From positions 1-56,567 of the forward strand of contig DASUKA010000118.1 in NCBI GenBank assembly GCA_036278935.1: a stretch of 56,567 bases of DNA, given 5' to 3'. The notes below the pieces were generated by a model, which did not search any database, was not told where the DNA came from, and was given only the letters and a program-made list of their open reading frames with translations. The first letter of the stretch is position 1. Each line of letters opens with the position of its first letter. Both the position numbers and the translations under genes were made by a program. The stretch is from DASSNR01 sp036278935. Lineage in GTDB: Bacteria > Gemmatimonadota > Gemmatimonadetes > Gemmatimonadales > Gemmatimonadaceae. Of the stretch, positions 1 to 8,819 are shown piece by piece.

Positions 1-441
1 CAGGCCATCGAGCAGCGGCGGCAGACGATGCTCAAGGTGATGAACTTCATCGTCGATCGGCAACGCGACTTTTTCGAGAAGGGCGTGCAGTACCTCAAGC
101 CACTCACCCTGCGCGAGGTGGCCGAGGTCATCAACATGCACGAATCCACCGTGAGCCGCGTGACGAACGAGAAGTACGTGCAGACGCCGCGCGGTGTCCT
201 GCCGCTCAAGTTCTTCTTCTCCTCCGGCCTCTCCACGGCGGGTGGCGAGGATGTATCGGCGCGCGGCATCAAGGCGCAGATCGAGAAGTTGGTCTCCGAG
301 GAAGACGCGCGCCGGCCGCTCACCGATCAGGCCATCGTCAATATTCTGAAGGAAGGAGGCGTGCGCATCGCGCGCCGCACTGTCGCCAAGTATCGCGATC
401 AGCTCGGCGTGCTCTCGGCGCGCATGCGCAAGCGAGTGTAA
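1..441 (+). CDS. rpoN: RNA polymerase sigma-54 factor, C-terminal part (5' end outside window)
   Basis: The frame is open from base 1, so only the last 146 residues are present. They contain the core-binding/HTH region (LTLREVAEV followed by HESTVSRV) and, near the C-terminus, the diagnostic RpoN box ARRTVAKYR that contacts the -24 promoter element. The family's N-terminal activator-responsive region must lie upstream. Sigma-54 directs transcription that depends on AAA+ enhancer-binding proteins. The stop codon TAA overlaps the ATG of the next gene by one base, so the downstream glycosyltransferase is probably translated from the same message. Confidence 0.97.
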   Translation, partial: QAIEQRRQTMLKVMNFIVDRQRDFFEKGVQYLKPLTLREVAEVINMHESTVSRVTNEKYVQTPRGVLPLKFFFSSGLSTAGGEDVSARGIKAQIEKLVSEEDARRPLTDQAIVNILKEGGVRIARRTVAKYRDQLGVLSARMRKRV

Positions 442-1448
442 TGGCGCTCGCTCCCGGCACGGTCACCGCGGTGGCGGCGCCGCCGCGCGGGGTAGGGGAT
501 GCCCGCGGTCCGGTGGACGTGAGTGTGCTCGTGCCGGCCAAGGACGAGGCGGAGAATCTTCCTCTCTTCATGGAGCAGGCGGCCGCGGCCTTCGAGTCGA
601 CACCGGCGACGTTCGAGGTGGTCGTGATCGATGATGGCTCCGAGGACGACAGCTGGGCGGTGCTTCAAGACCTCGCGCCACGATATCCGTTCCTGCGCCT
701 GGTTCGCCACCGCACCCGTCGCGGCATCGCTGATGCGCTGCGCACCGGATACCGCCAGGCGCGCGGACGCGTGCTCGTCTTCTATCCGGCCGACCTGCAG
801 TACCGGCCGGAAGACATCCCCCGGCTCGTCGCCCCCATCCTGCGCGGCGAGTCCGACATGGTGACCGGGCAGAAGCAGGGGCATTACGAGAAGGCCTTCG
901 TCTCGCGCGTGTACAACCGGCTGAGCCGGATGTTGTTTCGTGTTCCGGTGCGCGATCTCAACTCCGTAAAGGCCTACCGGCGCGAGATCATGGAGGTCGT
1001 CCCCGCGCGCCCCGACTGGCACCGCTACATGATCGTCATGGCGGCGGCGGAGGGATACAGCGTCTCCGAGATTCCCGTTCCGCTCTACCCGCGGCACGCG
1101 GGGCACTCCAAGTTCGGGATCGGCCGTATCCCGATCGGCGTGCTCGACATGCTCTCCGTGTGGTTCGAGCTCCGCTTCGGGCGCAAGCCCCTTCTCCTGT
1201 TCGGGCTACTCGGCGCGGCGCTCTTCGCGGTCGGCGTGCTGGTGGGAGTGGCGGGGCTCATCGCGCGGTATGGATTCGGCATTGGCTTCCGACCGCTGCT
1301 CAATCTCGTCGAGGTGTGCGTCATTGTCGGGAGCGTGCTGTTCGTGGGCGGCTTCCTTGGTGAGATGATTGCGGGGCAGCGCGCGGAGTTGCGCGAGCTG
1401 CGCAGGCGCGTGGATGCCGAGCATCCCGACGGCGACGCGCACGACTGA
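441..1448 (+). CDS. Family 2 glycosyltransferase with C-terminal membrane anchor (polyprenyl-phosphate sugar transferase-like)
   Basis: 335 residues. The N-terminal GT-A domain (about 27-235) has VLVPAKDEAENL and the nucleotide-binding DDGS at 64-67. The metal-binding DxD position reads PADLQ (116-120), so the first Asp of the usual DADLQ is Pro. Two hydrophobic helices follow (about 250-275 and 285-308), as in GtrB/ArnC/CsbB-type enzymes that load a sugar from a nucleotide donor onto undecaprenyl phosphate at the cytoplasmic face. The ATG overlaps the rpoN stop. The neighbours (flippase-like protein, YfhO) fit a lipid-linked sugar pathway. The sugar cannot be predicted from sequence. Confidence 0.88.
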   Translation: MALAPGTVTAVAAPPRGVGDARGPVDVSVLVPAKDEAENLPLFMEQAAAAFESTPATFEVVVIDDGSEDDSWAVLQDLAPRYPFLRLVRHRTRRGIADALRTGYRQARGRVLVFYPADLQYRPEDIPRLVAPILRGESDMVTGQKQGHYEKAFVSRVYNRLSRMLFRVPVRDLNSVKAYRREIMEVVPARPDWHRYMIVMAAAEGYSVSEIPVPLYPRHAGHSKFGIGRIPIGVLDMLSVWFELRFGRKPLLLFGLLGAALFAVGVLVGVAGLIARYGFGIGFRPLLNLVEVCVIVGSVLFVGGFLGEMIAGQRAELRELRRRVDAEHPDGDAHD

Positions 1449-2430
1449 GCCACCGCCGGAGGAAGAGCGCGTCTCCGGCGGCCGCCCCGCATGGAACCGG
1501 TGGCTACTACGGGCGGGGCAGGCGCTGCTCGCCGTGGCCGTGGTATACTTTGCCGCCACCAAGCTCGCCGGGGAGTGGAGCGAGGTCCGCGTCGCCGCGG
1601 CCAGCCTGTCGCCCCGGTGGGAGCTCGTAGCGGCCTCGTGCTTCGTGGTGCTGGTCATCTATGCCGTGCTCGTTGCAGTCTGGTGCGTCGCCCTCACCGG
1701 CTGGAACGCCAGGCTGCCCTACTGGCCGGCCGCGCGGGTCTGGATGATCTCGAATCTGGGCAAGTATGTGCCCGGGAAGGTCTGGACCATTGGGACGATG
1801 ATCATGATGACCCAGAAGTACGGCATATCGCCCCTTGCCGCTGGCGGGTCGTCGGTACTCACGACCGCAACGGCAACGGTGACCGGCTTCGCGGTCGTGG
1901 CGCTCACCGGGGCGCACGTCCTGCCCATTCCGTTCGACTGGCTGTTGGCCATCTGGATCGTGGGCGCAGGGCTGCTCGCGGTGCCGGTCGTGCTGCCGCG
2001 GCTGGGCACCATCGCGTCCCGACTGACGGGGCGGAGCATTGTGCTTCCCCCATTGCACGCCTGGGTCATGATCCGACTCATCGCGGGGACCGCGCTCTCG
2101 TGGTGCCTGTACGGCGTCGCGTTTCAGCTCCTTGCCCTGGGCCTGCTCGGCCACGCCGCGGGATCGCCATTGCTCTACATCGCGATTTTCGCGGGCTCCT
2201 ACCTGATCGGGTTCCTCGCCGTCTTTGCGCCGGGCGGGCTCGTGGTGCGGGAAGGTGTGATGGTCACCGCGCTGGCCACCGCGGGCTTCAGTCCGGGGGC
2301 GGCGGTGGTGCTGGCGGTGGCGTCGCGGCTCTGGCTCACGGTACTCGAGATCCTGCCGGCGCTCGTCTTTCTCGCCATCCGTCCGGGACATAGGCCTGGC
2401 TCCGTGAACCCGGAGCACGGTGCCTCCTGA
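1414..2430 (+). CDS. Polytopic membrane protein, UPF0104/lysylphosphatidylglycerol synthase TM-type, flippase-like
   Basis: 338 residues from the ATG at 1414, which lies 35 bases inside the preceding gene; an upstream in-frame start at 1369 is possible but gives an unlikely Cys/Ser-rich leader. About eight hydrophobic segments are visible, with the family hallmark N-L-G-K-Y-(V/I)-P-G-K-V-W just after the first pair of helices and a G-L-V-V-R-E-G-V motif in a later loop. This fold (AglD/MprF N-terminal-like) is often found beside GT2 enzymes, where a lipid-flipping or membrane-coupling role is suspected but rarely proven. Function here is inferred from context. Confidence 0.8.
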   Translation: MPSIPTATRTTEPPPEEERVSGGRPAWNRWLLRAGQALLAVAVVYFAATKLAGEWSEVRVAAASLSPRWELVAASCFVVLVIYAVLVAVWCVALTGWNARLPYWPAARVWMISNLGKYVPGKVWTIGTMIMMTQKYGISPLAAGGSSVLTTATATVTGFAVVALTGAHVLPIPFDWLLAIWIVGAGLLAVPVVLPRLGTIASRLTGRSIVLPPLHAWVMIRLIAGTALSWCLYGVAFQLLALGLLGHAAGSPLLYIAIFAGSYLIGFLAVFAPGGLVVREGVMVTALATAGFSPGAAVVLAVASRLWLTVLEILPALVFLAIRPGHRPGSVNPEHGAS

Positions 2431-2488
2431 CCTCCGTGGCCGCGCCGGTACAGCGCCGGCTCCGCTCACGCGCCATTAGCTTGCGCCC

Positions 2489-3670
2489 ATGCGTGTTCTC
2501 GTCGTCACGCACAATTATCCGCGCTTTCCGGGCGACCGCGCCGGGGCGTTCGTGGCCCGTCTCGCGACGCTGGTCGCGGAACGCGGAAGCGAGGTGCATG
2601 TGGTGGCGCCGCATGCCCCAGGCGCGTCGGAAGAACAGCGAGATGGCGACGTGCAGGTGCGTCGGTTCCGCTACGCACCCGAGGCACTCGAGCGGATCGG
2701 GTATACGGGCGTGCTGCACCGGCGGGCGTTCACGTCGCCACTCACCATGGCGGGGCTGCTCCCGTACTTCGCGGCCTTTCGCAGGGCAATTGCGCGTGAG
2801 GTCGACCGGTTTCAGCCCGCACTCGTTCATGCCCATTGGTGGATGCCGGCCGGGTGGCTCACACCACGCCGGCTCCCGTACATCGTCACGTGCCATGGCA
2901 GCGACGTGCGCCTGCTCGAGCACGCGGCACTGCGGCGGCTAGCGCGCCCCGTCCTGTCGCAGGCCGCCGCCGTGACCACCGTCTCGCGGTTTCTCGCCCA
3001 GGATATCCGTGCTGCGCTGCCCGATGTGGCCATGCGCACCATGGTCACGCCCATGCCCGTAGACGTGGCGCACTTCGCCAGCGGTCGCACCGCGCAGCGG
3101 GTGCACCCACCGCGTATTCTCTACGCCGGGAATCTCGTACCCAGCAAGGGGGTGGACGTTTTGGTTGAAGCGTTCCATCAGCTGCGCCAGCGGGGTGTCG
3201 CGTGCGAGCTTCGCATTCTCGGCGGAGGGCCCGTGGCGCCATCGCTGCATGCACTCGCGCGCCGGCTCGGCGTGTTCGACCAGATACAGTGGATGCCGTT
3301 CGTCCCGCAGACCGGCATGCCGGCGGAGTACGGTGCGAGCACCATCACCGTGCTGCCGTCGCGCGGTCAGGCGGAAGGGCTGGGGCTCACGCTGGTGGAG
3401 GCGCTCCTCGCCGGCTGCGCGGTGGTCGGCACACCGGCGGGCGGGATCCCCGAGGTCGTCGTTCATGAGGAGACCGGACTGCTGGCGCGCGGGGGGGATG
3501 CACGAGATCTGGCGCGCCAGATCGAGCGTCTCCTCACAGACGCCGCTTTGCGGAATCGGCTGACGCGCGAGGGGTGCGAGCGATGTACGGCCACCTTCGC
3601 GCCGGACGTCGCGGCCGCGCGCGTCCTGGCACTGTACGAAGACGTCGTGGCGTCCACGCCTTTGGGCTGA
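2489..3670 (+). CDS. Family 4 glycosyltransferase (GT-B fold)
   Basis: 393 residues. The N-terminal Rossmann domain starts MRVLVVTHNYPRFPGD, typical of GT4 enzymes that build surface polysaccharides. HAHWW and TCHGSDVR sit in the acceptor domain. The C-terminal domain has the donor-binding G-N-L-V-P-S-K-G turn and the E-x7-E motif region ending EGLGLTLVEAL. No signal peptide or transmembrane segment is seen, so it is a cytoplasmic or peripheral enzyme using a nucleotide sugar. It is not a close match to BshA, which matters because a bshC homologue lies elsewhere in the window. A 58-base gap separates it from the flippase-like gene. Confidence 0.9.
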   Translation: MRVLVVTHNYPRFPGDRAGAFVARLATLVAERGSEVHVVAPHAPGASEEQRDGDVQVRRFRYAPEALERIGYTGVLHRRAFTSPLTMAGLLPYFAAFRRAIAREVDRFQPALVHAHWWMPAGWLTPRRLPYIVTCHGSDVRLLEHAALRRLARPVLSQAAAVTTVSRFLAQDIRAALPDVAMRTMVTPMPVDVAHFASGRTAQRVHPPRILYAGNLVPSKGVDVLVEAFHQLRQRGVACELRILGGGPVAPSLHALARRLGVFDQIQWMPFVPQTGMPAEYGASTITVLPSRGQAEGLGLTLVEALLAGCAVVGTPAGGIPEVVVHEETGLLARGGDARDLARQIERLLTDAALRNRLTREGCERCTATFAPDVAAARVLALYEDVVASTPLG

Positions 3671-3747
3671 CCCGCTGCCCGTTGCAATGAGCGGCATGCT
3701 CCGCCGTGCGGCTTGCCCGTACCACGCCATGCCACGATCTTTCGGCC

Positions 3748-4365
3748 ATGGCTTCCAAGCTGACAGCGCCGGGTTCATCGGAGCTCAAGGACTTTTACGG
3801 CGCCCGAACCAGCTGGCGCAGCCGCGGCCAGGAGCACATGCGCTTTCGCAAGGCGGCCGCGCTGGCGGGCGTACGCTCTGGCGCCGCGGTACTCGACATC
3901 GGGTGCCGGGATGGTGGGCTGCGCCACTTTCTGCCGTCGGATGTCCGCTACCAGGGTATGGATATCGCCGAGGAGTTCGCGAACGAGCATGTGCTCATCC
4001 AGGACATCGCGCTCGGAGCCCCGTTCGCCGACGAGTCGTTCGATTATGTGTTCTGCATTGAAGTACTGGAGCATGTGCACGAACCCTGGCGTGCACTTGG
4101 TGAGATGCGCCGGGTATTACGCCCCGGAGGCGTCGCGGTGCTCTCGGTCCCCAATCCGTATCACGTCAAGGAGATCATCTGGAACGTCTTCAGGATCGCG
4201 GATCGGCAGGGGCATATCCACTCCTGGACCCGTCAAACGATGACGGCATTCGGAGAGATGGCTGGTTTCCGCCTGGACGCCACCGGGGGCACGTATCTTC
4301 ACCCACCGATTCCGAGCACCGCGTTGCTCGCGCGCTCCGTCGTGTATCGGTTCGTGAAGTCGTGA
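3748..4365 (+). CDS. Class I SAM-dependent methyltransferase
   Basis: 205 residues from the ATG at 3748; a GTG at 3706 in the same frame is an alternative. Motif I is VLDIGCRDGG (48-57), the acidic motif II is MDIAEE (71-76), and the family signature EVLEHVHEPWRAL followed by LRPGG is clear. This is the Methyltransf_11/25 pattern used by enzymes that methylate sugars, lipids or quinones. Its position between a GT4 enzyme and a YfhO protein suggests a glycan or lipid-linked substrate, but nothing in the sequence fixes it. Confidence 0.85.
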   Translation: MASKLTAPGSSELKDFYGARTSWRSRGQEHMRFRKAAALAGVRSGAAVLDIGCRDGGLRHFLPSDVRYQGMDIAEEFANEHVLIQDIALGAPFADESFDYVFCIEVLEHVHEPWRALGEMRRVLRPGGVAVLSVPNPYHVKEIIWNVFRIADRQGHIHSWTRQTMTAFGEMAGFRLDATGGTYLHPPIPSTALLARSVVYRFVKS

Positions 4366-4507
4366 GCACCGCGGCCCTCGTGAGAAGACGGTCCGGCGTT
4401 TCTCGTGCGGCGGACTGACCGGCGCGGTCTCGCGTTCCATACTTCTCGCCACCCATTCATGTGACTCGGGGCGGCAGCGCCCGAATTCCTCCACGGTTCA
4501 TCTCGAC

Positions 4508-6955
4508 GTGACCAGAGTGACCTCAGCGGCTCGACACGCCACGCCGTCCCGTACGCTCGCATCACCCGTGGTGCGGACCGCACCGCGCTTTGCGCTCGGC
4601 TGGGCCACACTCACCTACGCGCTCTGCACGCTGGCGCTGGCCTACCCGATCCTGGCAGGCAAGTTTCTCGTCAGCCCGATCAGCGACGAGTACATCGCCG
4701 GCTACGCCTTCCGGCATTTCGGCGCCGTGATGCTGCGGCAGACCGGGCACTTCCCGCTATGGAACCCCTATCTGTTCGGCGGGCTGCCGTTCGTCGGCGC
4801 GATGCACGGCGACATCTTCTATCCGACGTTCATCCTCCGGATGATGATGCCGACGGATCTCGAGATGTCGCTGGCCTTCGCGCTGCACATCTTCCTCGCC
4901 GGCCTGTTCACGTACCTGTTCCTGCGCCTGGTGGGGCTCAGCTTCTACGCGTCGCTCATTGGCGGCGTGGCGTACATGCTCACGGGAATCGTGGCGGGCC
5001 TGGCCGCACCGGGGCATGACGGCAAGCTGTATGTGAGCGCCATCCTGCCGCTCATGCTGTGGCTGCTCACGTATGGCGTGCGGGACGGGCGCCGATGGGC
5101 CTGGGGCGCCGTGGCCATCGCGGTGGGGTTGGCGATTCTGAGCCCGCATCCGCAGCTCTTTCAGTACTTGCTGCTCACCACCGGGTGCTACGCGCTCTAT
5201 GTGGGCATCAGTGAGGCGCGGGCCGGGCGCCTCGACCGTAGCACGGCCATACAGCGCATCGCGTTGGCGCTGGTGGCCGTGATGCTGGGCTGCGCGATGG
5301 GCGCCATCCAGTTCATTCCCGTGGCGCATTATGCGGCATGGTCGCCACGAGCGAGCGGGTTCGGGTACGCGCATGCGACCTCCTATTCGTTCCCGCCGGA
5401 AGAGCTCATCAACACCTACCTGCCGCAGTTCTCGGGGATTCTGCTCGCCTACTGGGGACGGAACGGCATCCACTTCCACAGCGAGTACCTCGGCGTCATC
5501 GTCTTGATGCTCGCAGGGGCGGGGCTGGGCGCCGCCCGCACGCGAAGCTTCGTTCGCTTCTGGATCGGCGTCGGTATCATCGCCCTCCTGTGGGCACTCG
5601 GCGGGTACACGCCGTTCTTCCATCTCGTATACGCGCTGGTGCCCGGGACGAAGTTCTTCCGCGCCCCCAGCACGATCTTCTTCGTCGTGGCCTTCAGCGT
5701 AGTCGTGCTCGCCGCCTACGGCGTGGAGCGGGTGATCGCGGGCGAGATCGGGCTGCGCTATCTCATGGGGTGGATCATCGCGGCGGCCGTGGTGGGCGTG
5801 CTCGCGACACTGGGGGTGTTCACCGCGCTGGGGACGACGATCATCGCGCCGCTCGCGCCGCAGGAAGTGGATCGCGTGCAGGCGAACGCGGGCGCGGTCA
5901 CACTGGGCGCGTGGCGGTCGTTCCTGTTCGTGCTCGTCGCCGGCGCCGTGCTCATCGCCTTTATCAGAGGGAAGCTAAGTCTTGTGGCGGCAGGGTGGTT
6001 GCTCGCTGCGGCTACCGCTGCAGACCTGTGGACGGTGGAGCGACACTATTGGATGTTCTCGCCGCCAGCCAGCGAGATCTACGCCTCCAATCCCGTTATC
6101 CAGTACATCCAGCAGCACAACGTAACAGAGCAGGGCCGGGTGTACGGCGTCGCGCTCGCACCGGGCGCCGCCATACACGATCCGCTCCTGGGCTATGACG
6201 GCTTCATGACGCACGGCATCCGCGAAGTGACTGGGTATCATGGCAACGAGCTCGGCCGCTACCAGATGATCGATGGGCGGGGCGACGGTCCACCGGGCAC
6301 CATGGATGAGCTCCAACGCGTGCTCGGCAACCCCAACTTCCAGCGGCTCGCCAATCTGCGCTATCTCGTCACGAATCTCGACAAGCCGCCCATCCAGGGG
6401 ATGACCAAGCTCGTCGGGCCGGTGAAGGATGCGGCCGGGAGCACGATCTACCTGTACAGCATGCCAAAGGACAATCCGCCGGCGTGGGTGACGCCGGTGA
6501 TCGTGAAGGCGGGGGATGACGCGGTGCTTGCGACGGTGCTGGATCCGCGCTTCGATGCCGGCACGGCGGCGCTGTTCGATACGTCAGCGGCGGTGCAGGG
6601 ACAACAGATCTCGGCGCTGCCCGCGCCGCTGTCGATCAAGGCGCAGGTCACGCGGTACGATCCCGGCCACATCACCGTGCACCTCGATCAGGCCGCGCCG
6701 CGCGGCTCGGCGCTCGTCGTCTCGGAGAACTACTATCCGGGCTGGCAGGCCATGGTGGATGGGAAGCCGGCCGCGGTGGGGCGCGCCGACTACGTGCTCA
6801 CCGGGGTGGCGCTCCCGGCCGGAGCGCGCACGATCGATCTGACCTTCCACAGCGCAGCCTACGAGCTGGGGAAGACGGTCACCCTGACGGCGCTCGCGCT
6901 CGCGATCCTCGCGATGCTGGCGGGCCTTCTCACTCCGCGGCTGCGTCGTGACTGA
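4508..6955 (+). CDS. YfhO-family multi-spanning membrane protein, putative GT-C glycosyltransferase
   Basis: 815 residues starting at GTG 4508. About a dozen transmembrane helices fill residues 30-510, and a large extracytoplasmic domain of about 270 residues follows, closing with one last helix and a charged tail. Just after the first helix is an acidic loop with SDEY, then FPLWNPYLFGGLPF, which is typical of the YfhO family. In Bacillus, YfhO is thought to take a sugar from a polyprenyl-phosphate carrier and transfer it to an envelope polymer. The next gene, a DPM1-like sugar-phosphate-lipid synthase, overlaps its 3' end by 8 bases, which supports a donor-transferase pairing. The acceptor in this diderm is unknown. 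Confidence 0.88.
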   Translation: MTRVTSAARHATPSRTLASPVVRTAPRFALGWATLTYALCTLALAYPILAGKFLVSPISDEYIAGYAFRHFGAVMLRQTGHFPLWNPYLFGGLPFVGAMHGDIFYPTFILRMMMPTDLEMSLAFALHIFLAGLFTYLFLRLVGLSFYASLIGGVAYMLTGIVAGLAAPGHDGKLYVSAILPLMLWLLTYGVRDGRRWAWGAVAIAVGLAILSPHPQLFQYLLLTTGCYALYVGISEARAGRLDRSTAIQRIALALVAVMLGCAMGAIQFIPVAHYAAWSPRASGFGYAHATSYSFPPEELINTYLPQFSGILLAYWGRNGIHFHSEYLGVIVLMLAGAGLGAARTRSFVRFWIGVGIIALLWALGGYTPFFHLVYALVPGTKFFRAPSTIFFVVAFSVVVLAAYGVERVIAGEIGLRYLMGWIIAAAVVGVLATLGVFTALGTTIIAPLAPQEVDRVQANAGAVTLGAWRSFLFVLVAGAVLIAFIRGKLSLVAAGWLLAAATAADLWTVERHYWMFSPPASEIYASNPVIQYIQQHNVTEQGRVYGVALAPGAAIHDPLLGYDGFMTHGIREVTGYHGNELGRYQMIDGRGDGPPGTMDELQRVLGNPNFQRLANLRYLVTNLDKPPIQGMTKLVGPVKDAAGSTIYLYSMPKDNPPAWVTPVIVKAGDDAVLATVLDPRFDAGTAALFDTSAAVQGQQISALPAPLSIKAQVTRYDPGHITVHLDQAAPRGSALVVSENYYPGWQAMVDGKPAAVGRADYVLTGVALPAGARTIDLTFHSAAYELGKTVTLTALALAILAMLAGLLTPRLRRD

Positions 6956-7670
6956 GCGCGCGCTCGTCGTGGTGCCCACCTACAACGAGCGCGCGAACAT
7001 CTGCCGGTTCGTCGAGCGCGTGCTCGAACAGGATGCGCGGCTGGACATCCTGATCGTCGACGATGGATCCCCGGACGGGACTGGGGAGGTTGCCGATACG
7101 ATCGCGGCCCGCGAGCCGCGGGTGCACGTGCTCCATCGGCCCAGAAAGCTGGGACTCGGCACGGCCTACATCGCCGGGTTCAAGTGGGCCCTCGAGCGGG
7201 ACTACGCATACGTGTTCGAGATGGACGCGGACTTCTCCCACGATCCGGCGCATCTTCCGCAGTTTCTCTCTGCCATCCAGGATGCCGACCTCGTGCTGGG
7301 CTCCCGCTACCAGTCCGGCCGAGTGACGGTGGTGAACTGGCCCATCTCACGACTGATGCTGAGCTACGCGGCCAATCTGTACGCGCGATTCATCACCGGG
7401 TTGCGGCTGGACGATTCCACGGGCGGCTTCAAGTGCTTCCGCCGCGCCGTGCTCGAAGCGATCGACCTGGACGCCGTCCGCTCCAATGGCTACGCCTTTC
7501 AGATCGAGATGAGCATGCGTGCGTGGAAGAAGGGATTCCGCATCGTGGAGATTCCGATCGTCTTCGTGGATCGCACTGAGGGGCAGAGCAAGATGTCCAA
7601 GCGCATCGTGCGCGAGGCCGTCTGGATGGTCTGGCGGCTCCGGTGGTGGTCGCTGCGCGGGCGGTTGTGA
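6948..7670 (+). CDS. Polyprenyl-phosphate mannose/sugar synthase, DPM1-like GT2
   Basis: 240 residues, a soluble single-domain GT2 enzyme. VVVPTYNERANI opens the fold, IVDDGSPDGT (36-45) binds the nucleotide, and the metal-binding DAD is at 93-95 within EMDADFSHDP. STGGFKCFRR and the basic tail EGQSKMSKRIV match bacterial Ppm1/Dpm1 enzymes that make polyprenyl-phosphate mannose (or another hexose). It overlaps the YfhO gene by 8 bases and its TGA overlaps the dapF ATG. It probably supplies the lipid-linked donor to YfhO. No C-terminal membrane helix is present, unlike the GT2 enzyme at 441-1448. Confidence 0.9.
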   Translation: MTERALVVVPTYNERANICRFVERVLEQDARLDILIVDDGSPDGTGEVADTIAAREPRVHVLHRPRKLGLGTAYIAGFKWALERDYAYVFEMDADFSHDPAHLPQFLSAIQDADLVLGSRYQSGRVTVVNWPISRLMLSYAANLYARFITGLRLDDSTGGFKCFRRAVLEAIDLDAVRSNGYAFQIEMSMRAWKKGFRIVEIPIVFVDRTEGQSKMSKRIVREAVWMVWRLRWWSLRGRL

Positions 7671-8506
7671 TGGGGCGGGGGCGCCGCTTTTTCAAGATGA
7701 CCGGCTCGGGCAACGACTTCGTGATGTTCGACGCGCGCGATGAGCCGCCAGGCGCCCTCGAGACGCCGGCGGTCATTCAGGCAGTGTGCGCGCGCGGCAC
7801 GGGCGTTGGCGCGGACGGGGTGGTGTTCCTGGAGCCGCCAACGCGGGCTGGGACGCACTTTCGCATGCGCTACTTCAACCGTGATGGCTCGTGCGGCGCC
7901 GCCTGCGGCAACGCCACATTGTGCATCACGCGGCTGGCAGCCATTCTGGGTGCCGCGCCCGCGGAGGAGATGCGGATAGAGAGCGACACCGGCATCCTGC
8001 ACACCCGCCTCGTGGCGCAACATCCCGAGGTCGAACTGCAGCCGGTGCACCGCGTGTCGCCGTCCGTGGAGATCGCGCGCGAGCCGCAGGAGCGGCGCGC
8101 CGGCTTCGCGCTCGCGGGCGTGCCGCACCTGGTGGTGCTGTGCGATGACGTGGAGCGGATCGACGTGGCACATCGGGGAGCGCAGCTTCGACGCGATGCC
8201 GTGCTGGGCGAAGACGGCGCCAACGTGGATTTCGTGTCCCCGCGGCCGACGGAGAGAGGCGCAGGGTGGAGCATGCGCACGTACGAGCGCGGCGTCGAGG
8301 CGGAGACGCTGGCGTGCGGCACGGGGGCGATTGCGACCGCGGTGCTGCTGAGCACCTGGGACGAGTCGACGACCAGCACGACGATGGAGACGCGGTCCGG
8401 TCGCGAGCTGCGCGTCACGTTGCGGCAGTGTGCGGAGGGCTGGCTCCCGTCGCTGAGTGGAGAAGGCAGGCTGGTGTATACGGGTGAACTGCACGACGCG
8501 GGCTAG
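7670..8506 (+). CDS. dapF: Diaminopimelate epimerase (divergent)
   Basis: 278 residues from ATG 7670 (TGATG overlap with the upstream gene; a GTG at 7643 is a less likely start). DapF converts LL- to meso-diaminopimelate for lysine and peptidoglycan. Visible family features are SGNDF near the N-terminus, FNRDGS, the first catalytic Cys in AACGNATLC, GVPH, ANVDF, YERGVEAET and the second catalytic Cys in ACGTGA. The first Cys motif departs from the usual CGNGARC: the following Gly and Arg are replaced (CGNATLC). Both catalytic Cys remain, so activity is likely. The gene is promoter-distal in a glycan locus, which is unusual but may simply reflect operon read-through. Confidence 0.93.
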   Translation: MGRGRRFFKMTGSGNDFVMFDARDEPPGALETPAVIQAVCARGTGVGADGVVFLEPPTRAGTHFRMRYFNRDGSCGAACGNATLCITRLAAILGAAPAEEMRIESDTGILHTRLVAQHPEVELQPVHRVSPSVEIAREPQERRAGFALAGVPHLVVLCDDVERIDVAHRGAQLRRDAVLGEDGANVDFVSPRPTERGAGWSMRTYERGVEAETLACGTGAIATAVLLSTWDESTTSTTMETRSGRELRVTLRQCAEGWLPSLSGEGRLVYTGELHDAG

Positions 8507-8819
8507 ACTGAAGGTGTTGCGGAGAGGGTGTGGGTATGAGGGCCGGGCCCTGTTTATCCACAATTCGGCGTGGTCTGTAGTTTACATAATGTCTCTTATG
8601 CGCATGTCTAACGCGTAGTTAGCCCCTTGGCGCCGCGCTTGCGCGCTGGCTGTCGAACACCACGCTCTGGCTACAGATCCGGGGCGCCGACCGTGTGTCG
8701 CCCACCGCCCCTCGGAGACGCGAAGCGCTTGGCGGAACGATGTGCTCCGCCAGGCGCCAGGACTTGCGGCAGCGCGAGAATCTCTCGCGCCCCATGTCAC
8801 GTCCGCTCGGTCAGCGGCC
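8507..8819. other. 313-base intergenic region between convergent dapF and a TPR gene
   Basis: No credible coding region or tRNA was found. It contains an A/T-richer patch near 8575-8600 with a small inverted repeat (CATAA and TTATG) and a stronger stem-loop at 8728-8754 listed separately. The region lies between two genes that converge, so terminators rather than promoters are expected. Confidence 0.5.
8728..8754. terminator. Stem-loop, possible bidirectional terminator
   Basis: A 7-bp perfect stem (TGGCGGA / TCCGCCA, extended to 9 bp with one G-T pair) encloses a 9-base loop between two convergent genes. No T-tract follows on either strand, so Rho-independent termination is uncertain. Confidence 0.35.

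Noticed and set aside
8572..8604. Small inverted repeat CATAA/TTATG with nearby A/T-rich bases, possible operator or promoter
   Set aside because: It lies between convergent genes with no gene start nearby on either strand.
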